Source: Nitratiruptor sp. (GTDB lineage Bacteria; Campylobacterota; Campylobacteria; Campylobacterales; Nitratiruptoraceae). Taken from it: 10,098 nucleotides of DNA. How positions within the stretch are numbered: the first letter of the stretch is position 1; every line of letters starts with the position of its first letter. Below, one piece after another: positions 6,447 through 10,098 of the stretch. The notes under the pieces were generated by a model. It saw nothing but the letters and a program-made list of their open reading frames with translations, did not search any database and had not been told where the DNA came from. A program made the translations under genes and the position numbers. The DNA is taken from the NCBI GenBank assembly GCA_015494505.1, contig WGBB01000081.1:1-10098 (forward strand), given 5' to 3'.

Positions 6447-7361
6447 TTAGTGGACTTCACGCCAGATTTTTTGCTTCCACAAATATGCAAGCACACTGAA
6501 GATGACGAAGTACAGAAGCACCCACACTCCGAGGCTGTCGCGTTTCTCTTTCTTTCTATCACCCACTTTTTCAAGATAGGCGATCACTTTTTCGGTGGCC
6601 TCTCTTGTCAGACCCACGCGAGGCATCGCAGTACCGTGCAAGAGTTTTTGCGGATCTTCCACGAAATCGCGGATATATTCATGTCCACGGCTGCGGATAA
6701 ACATGCTCAGATCCGGAGGAGTGGTTCCCAGATACTTTTTGAGATTCGCCTCATATTTGGCGAGCTTGAGCTCGAAATCGGCTTTTTCTACATCGTTTTT
6801 GAACTTCGGTTTTTCACCGATGACCGTCCAATCGTCATAGCGCAAGTTATGGCAGCGTCCACAAGCAGTCTCAAACGCCTCTTTTGGAGAGATCTCTTTT
6901 GGCGCGATAGATACGAGATAAGCCACGATATCTGCCAAATCCTGGTCACTACCGAAGAAGTTTGGCATTGGGAAAGGTTTATTATCACCAAATTTATGGC
7001 TAAGCTTAAAGGCTTTCACGGGATCTTTGATAAACGCTGCCAAGAACTTCTGATCCACTACCGCACCAATATTGCTCAGATCCGGTGGATTGACACCGTA
7101 GCTAGCACTTGCGGTCACTGGATCCATAGGCGCAGGGATGTTCTGGCTCTTGATAGAGTGACAGCCGGTACAGCCGTTGTTCATAATGGCCTGTGCACCT
7201 TTTTGTGGATCACCTTTAAGAGCCGGTGCTTTGAGATCAGCGTATGCGAACGTAGCTGGCTCGTGGTGAGGGTGCATCTTTGAGTGTGCATAGGGCTCGA
7301 TCCCCCAGTAGGTAATCCCTACGAGCACCGCTATGATAAATAGTATCTTCAACTCTTTCAT
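6447..7361 (-). CDS. petC: Di-heme cytochrome c subunit of the bc1 complex (PetC)
   Basis: This is the membrane-anchored cytochrome c subunit that takes electrons from the Rieske protein and passes them to soluble cytochromes on the periplasmic side. The 304-residue protein has an N-terminal membrane helix (about 5-20) and a C-terminal helix (about 277-294) followed by a basic tail. Between them lie two cytochrome c domains, with heme sites CTGCH at 64-68 and CGRCH at 167-171. Likely sixth ligands are Met132 (PFPMPNF) and Met246 (TAMPRVG). A charged, lysine-rich helical insert (about 183-210) lies in the second domain. Two hemes in one chain differ from the single-heme c1 of mitochondria and alphaproteobacteria and fit the epsilonproteobacterial type of complex. 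The ATG overlaps the petB stop by four bases (ATGA); a GAGGGGG ribosome site lies within the end of petB. Confidence 0.93.
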   Translation of the reverse strand: MKELKILFIIAVLVGITYWGIEPYAHSKMHPHHEPATFAYADLKAPALKGDPQKGAQAIMNNGCTGCHSIKSQNIPAPMDPVTASASYGVNPPDLSNIGAVVDQKFLAAFIKDPVKAFKLSHKFGDNKPFPMPNFFGSDQDLADIVAYLVSIAPKEISPKEAFETACGRCHNLRYDDWTVIGEKPKFKNDVEKADFELKLAKYEANLKKYLGTTPPDLSMFIRSRGHEYIRDFVEDPQKLLHGTAMPRVGLTREATEKVIAYLEKVGDRKKEKRDSLGVWVLLYFVIFSVLAYLWKQKIWREVH

Positions 7362-8758
7362 CGTGCACCCCCTCTATTGCGTACAAACACTGGATTTAGG
7401 AAAAAGAGCGCATAGAAGATCACAAAGAGCGCCACTATGACAATACCATTGCCAAGCGCCTTGGTGTACTCCATATATCCGGCAACATAGAGCGCCAACG
7501 TCATAAGAATCACGAACATCAAGAGACCTTTTTTGCGTGCAGTGACTGCAGGAAGCGCCGCCCAAAGAGCCAAGAATCCGACAGCCGCTACGTAACCGAT
7601 GTATGCATTGAAACCTGTCGGAGGCAGTTTACCCCAGATAGTAAGGACAATCATATCGATCACCATCAGCCAGAACCAGATGAAAAATCCGCCACGTCTC
7701 GCAGCAGGTGCCACTTCGTCGTTTTTGTCGAACCAAGGAAGTGCGAAGAAGATCACGTTTGCGATACCAAACGCGATGAGCCCCATATCCATCGCACTAA
7801 GAGGCCCCACATCAAAGAAGAATCCACGCAATACCTCGTAACTCCACAAGAAGTACCACTCAGGATAGATGTGCGGCGGTGTCTTCATAGGGTTGGCCGG
7901 ATCGAAGTTGATCGGATCCATCGCAAAATCGTAGTGATAGAAGACAAGATAGAAATAGAAAATCATAAATACACCCAAAACAAAGAGGTCTTTGGAGATG
8001 AAGACCGGCCAGAATGGAATGACTTTAGACTCTTTTTTGAGCCCTGCTTTATATTTTTCCGCTTCGGCGTCAAAATCGATCTCTTCGCCGTCTTGGTTGT
8101 TTACGTGCGGGATACGCAGGCTATAGAAGTGCAAACCGATGATACCCATGATGATAAGCGGCATCAAAAGCACGTGCAGCATGAAAAAGCGTGTCAATGT
8201 AGGATCGGAGACATAGAAGTTCCCGCGAATCCAGATAACCAGATCGTCACCGATAAAAGGAATACCGCCAAAGAGGTTGGTGATAACCTGTGCCGCCCAG
8301 TAACTCATCTGTCCCCAAGGGAGCATATAGCCACTGAATGCTTCGGCGCTGAAGGTAACAAAGAGCAGCATACCGGAAATCCAGATCATCTCGCGTCCGC
8401 GCTTGTAGGATGCGTAGTAGATACCGGTAAACATATGGATATAGATAACGAGGAAGACCACGGAAGCAGCCACTGCGTGCATATGGCGCCACAGCCACCC
8501 ATACCACACTTCTTGCATGATAGTGTAGTTGACACTATCGAAAGCCAGCTTCGTATCCGGCTTGTAGTACATCAAAAGGAAAATCCCGCTTATGACGAGG
8601 ATGGTAAACATCGTCATAAGCACGACACCCATCGCCCAGAGGAAGTTGATGTTTTTCGGTACCCAGTATTCAGCAGCCAGTACTTTCCAGAGCTTATCGA
8701 TCGCCAGGCGCTGATCGAGCCACTCGTGGAGGCTGTTCGCTTTTGTAAAATGTGCCAT
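7358..8758 (-). CDS. petB: Cytochrome b subunit of the bc1 complex (PetB)
   Basis: Cytochrome b carries the low- and high-potential b hemes and the two quinone sites of quinol:cytochrome c oxidoreductase. The 466-residue integral membrane protein shows heme ligands His94 and His108 in one helix (RHMHAVAAS, YIHMFTG) and His195 and His210 in the other (MLHVLL, GLHFYS). The quinol-oxidation-site motif PEWYF is at 299-303 and LPWGQMSYW at 146-154. In the second helix the histidines are separated by 14 residues, as in b6-type proteins, not 13 as in mitochondrial cytochrome b. After the core, helices at about 355-376, 384-406, 412-429 and 436-455 make a long C-terminal part. The protein is a single chain, not split as in b6f complexes. 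The ATG at 8758 follows petA by 9 nt, with AAGGAG 6-7 nt upstream; the stop overlaps petC. Confidence 0.97.
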   Translation of the reverse strand: MAHFTKANSLHEWLDQRLAIDKLWKVLAAEYWVPKNINFLWAMGVVLMTMFTILVISGIFLLMYYKPDTKLAFDSVNYTIMQEVWYGWLWRHMHAVAASVVFLVIYIHMFTGIYYASYKRGREMIWISGMLLFVTFSAEAFSGYMLPWGQMSYWAAQVITNLFGGIPFIGDDLVIWIRGNFYVSDPTLTRFFMLHVLLMPLIIMGIIGLHFYSLRIPHVNNQDGEEIDFDAEAEKYKAGLKKESKVIPFWPVFISKDLFVLGVFMIFYFYLVFYHYDFAMDPINFDPANPMKTPPHIYPEWYFLWSYEVLRGFFFDVGPLSAMDMGLIAFGIANVIFFALPWFDKNDEVAPAARRGGFFIWFWLMVIDMIVLTIWGKLPPTGFNAYIGYVAAVGFLALWAALPAVTARKKGLLMFVILMTLALYVAGYMEYTKALGNGIVIVALFVIFYALFFLNPVFVRNRGGAR

Positions 8759-8767
8759 ACCCGCTCC

Positions 8768-9283
8768 TTACGCTTTTCCGACCATTTTTTTATACTCAGG
8801 ACCCTCTTCACCAAGGACCAGTTTCGTACCTTCTATCTTAAATGGAGGAATATCCATAGGTCGCGGAGGAGGTCCGAAGGTATTCACACCGCAAGCATCA
8901 TACTCACCACCGTGGCATGCACAGTGGAAGATCTTTTTATCGGGCTCCCAGCTCGGGATACACCCCAGGTGCGTACAAAGCCCGATCATCACGAGATACT
9001 CTGCATCACCCACTTTCACAAGACGCTTCTTCGTCTCATCGGGCAGGTGGTTACAATTCTCTTCGGGTGGTTTTTTGAGGATGAAGATAGGTTTACCCCT
9101 CCATGTCACCGTACGGAGCTCTCCCTCTTTCATAGGAGAGAGGTCAACGGTGGTAAACCCGGCCGCCATAACGCTTGGCAATGGATCCCAAGTGCGTTTC
9201 ATCGCATACAGAGCCGCCAAACCTCCGGCTCCGGCGAATGCACCAAAGACCATACCAAGGAAGTCACGTCTGCTTTGTGCCAT
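8768..9283 (-). CDS. petA: Rieske iron-sulfur subunit of the bc1 complex (PetA)
   Basis: The Rieske protein accepts the first electron from quinol and swings to the cytochrome c subunit. The 171-residue protein starts at the ATG at 9283, which has AAAGGA 6 nt upstream; a TTG at 9289 in the same frame lies against that ribosome site and is unlikely. The N-terminus carries a Tat-type motif (SRRDFLG, 4-10) before a single hydrophobic helix (about 11-28), so the folded cluster domain is probably exported by Tat and stays anchored. The 2Fe-2S ligands are Cys103 and His105 in CTHLGC and Cys121 and His124 in CACHGG, with Cys108 and Cys123 as the usual disulfide. A proline loop (GPPPRPMDIPP) follows at 137-147. 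Extra cysteines at 77 and 131 are not part of the classic set. It is the first gene of petABC. Confidence 0.96.
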   Translation of the reverse strand: MAQSRRDFLGMVFGAFAGAGGLAALYAMKRTWDPLPSVMAAGFTTVDLSPMKEGELRTVTWRGKPIFILKKPPEENCNHLPDETKKRLVKVGDAEYLVMIGLCTHLGCIPSWEPDKKIFHCACHGGEYDACGVNTFGPPPRPMDIPPFKIEGTKLVLGEEGPEYKKMVGKA

Positions 9284-9364
9284 TGACAATCCTTTTGTAG
9301 TTTTTGGTCTCTTGATTTTAATACAAAAATAATTAAGCTAATATAAAATTAAGTTATATCTAAG
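9284..9364 (-). promoter_or_regulatory. AT-rich intergenic region, probable petABC promoter
   Basis: The 81-nt gap upstream of petA is strongly AT-rich. Two -10 candidates are present on the minus strand: TATATT (9345-9340) and TAAAAT (9320-9315), each five of six to consensus; the second would give a leader of about 25 nt. Neither has a clear extended -10 or -35, so I cannot choose. A small inverted repeat ATATAA/TTATAT (9341-9346, 9354-9359) lies between the upstream gene's stop and these boxes and is too weak to be called a terminator. Confidence 0.4.
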
Positions 9365-10098
9365 TTAAGCTCCGCTTTTAATTCTTTCGATAACGCGTGC
9401 AGCACACTGTTTGACATCCAGTTTTTGGAGATATTCGGTCGCGGCAGGGGTGCTCGCCAGCAGCGCCTCCTGAAGACGTGATTGGTCAAAAATGCCGATA
9501 TTACGGATGTTGATACGATCAAACAAAGGTGCGTACTCCTCATCGTCTCCAAAATAGATAACCTTCGCTCCACTCGCTGCAGCTTCTAAAGCGCTCTGAG
9601 GAGAATGGGTGATACAAAGTGAAGCTTGGGGAAGGATATCGGGATACTCTTCACTTTCATAAATATTATTGATGAAATCATTCAATTTTTCTTCCATATC
9701 TACAAAAAAGTAGAATCCCTCCAAAAGATCCAGATCAAACCGGGATATTTGCGGAGCGATATCTAGCATCTTACGCTCATAGTCGCTATCCCCCCAAAAA
9801 AAGAGGCGCAGCTCTTTTGGGACAGCTTCGAAATAGTGCGTATCTATCAAAACGGCATTGATCACATTTTCGCCCACGATATGGGGAGATATGAGTACTT
9901 CTCCTTCTTTGGGCAAATCCTTTGGATCGTAGCTTACGCGAAAGAATGTACCGAAGTAATCGATCATCTCCTGGTGGATCGTCTCGTTGTGCTCGTCGCT
10001 GTCATAGACGATCACATCACCTCGCTCGCACACGGTACCGATATTGCGAAAATCCTCGATGCCCACGGCCTTTTCGATACCGAGCACCCTCTTGGCAT
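9365..10098 (-). CDS. Unrecognised protein, possible GT-B/Rossmann-like domain, N-terminus cut by window edge
   Basis: The frame is open from the right edge to a TAA at 9365-9367, giving at least 243 residues. An internal GTG at 10087 could be a start, but an AAGAGG lies directly against it with no spacing and coding sequence seems to continue upstream (AKRVLGIEK), so the true start is probably outside the window. No signal peptide or membrane helix is seen; the protein is acidic and probably cytosolic. Numbered from that GTG, the C-terminal part has ASLCITHSPQSALEAAASG (about 157-175) followed by KVIYFGDDEEYAPLF, which resembles the nucleotide-sugar-binding half of GT-B enzymes, where a Ser/His loop precedes an EA-ASG helix. 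This is a fold impression, not a family assignment. It lies upstream of petABC in the same direction, 81 nt away, and co-transcription cannot be judged. Confidence 0.6.
   Translation of the reverse strand, partial: AKRVLGIEKAVGIEDFRNIGTVCERGDVIVYDSDEHNETIHQEMIDYFGTFFRVSYDPKDLPKEGEVLISPHIVGENVINAVLIDTHYFEAVPKELRLFFWGDSDYERKMLDIAPQISRFDLDLLEGFYFFVDMEEKLNDFINNIYESEEYPDILPQASLCITHSPQSALEAAASGAKVIYFGDDEEYAPLFDRINIRNIGIFDQSRLQEALLASTPAATEYLQKLDVKQCAARVIERIKSGA

Noticed and set aside
7871..9286. A 471-codon open frame on the plus strand opposite petA and petB
   Set aside because: It is antisense to two genes with unmistakable Rieske and cytochrome b motifs. Its translation is rich in His, Arg and Asp with no domain pattern, as expected from reading a well-used codon set backwards.
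9309..9327. A possible FNR/CRP-type box (ATCAA half-site) upstream of petA
   Set aside because: Only one half-site matches TTGAT-N4-ATCAA; the other half at the correct spacing matches poorly, and the region is AT-rich enough for a half-site by chance.

Overview
The window looks like the chromosome of a free-living Campylobacterota (epsilonproteobacterium), probably of the Sulfurimonas/Sulfurovum/Nitratiruptor kind. The evidence is a petABC operon with a di-heme c-type PetC and a cytochrome b carrying a C-terminal extension, extended -10 promoters (TGnTAnAAT) without clear -35 boxes, an epsilon-type QueE with a stretched cysteine motif, and very tight gene packing with overlapping starts and stops. 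The genus is inference. No mobile element, CRISPR array, tRNA or rRNA was seen.

Layout. (1) Positions 1-2101, minus strand: a small four-helix membrane protein, rsmE (16S rRNA m3U1498 methyltransferase), and an exported LamG-domain protein that starts at a GTG overlapping the rsmE stop and runs off the left edge. (2) Positions 2158-3366, plus strand: moeA, divergent from the first operon; the two promoters overlap. (3) Positions 3380-6351, minus strand: moaA, queE, queD and a lipoprotein c-type cytochrome on a long Ala/Lys/Pro/Glu tether. All four are packed with 10 nt or less between genes. A hairpin at 3351-3375 separates this operon from the convergent moeA. (4) Positions 6447-9283, minus strand: petA (Rieske protein), petB (cytochrome b) and petC (di-heme cytochrome c), the complete quinol:cytochrome c oxidoreductase, ending in a palindromic hairpin. 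(5) Positions 9365-10098, minus strand: an unrecognised cytosolic protein, cut by the right edge, whose C-terminal half resembles a GT-B type Rossmann domain.

How the genes fit together. MoaA and MoeA act at the beginning and end of molybdenum cofactor synthesis, and their promoters share a 12-nt -10 region. QueD and QueE make the 7-deazaguanine precursor of queuosine; MoaA and the queuosine route both draw on GTP. The bc1 complex would pass electrons from quinol to periplasmic c-type cytochromes, and the tethered lipoprotein cytochrome from the neighbouring operon is a plausible carrier for them (inference).

Most of the window is ordinary core metabolism. The parts most worth a second look are the GTG-started LamG protein with its AT-rich middle, the QueE cysteine spacing, the tethered cytochrome at the end of a cofactor/queuosine operon, the overlapping divergent promoters, and the unrecognised protein at the right edge. 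I did not find a convincing new multi-gene system.
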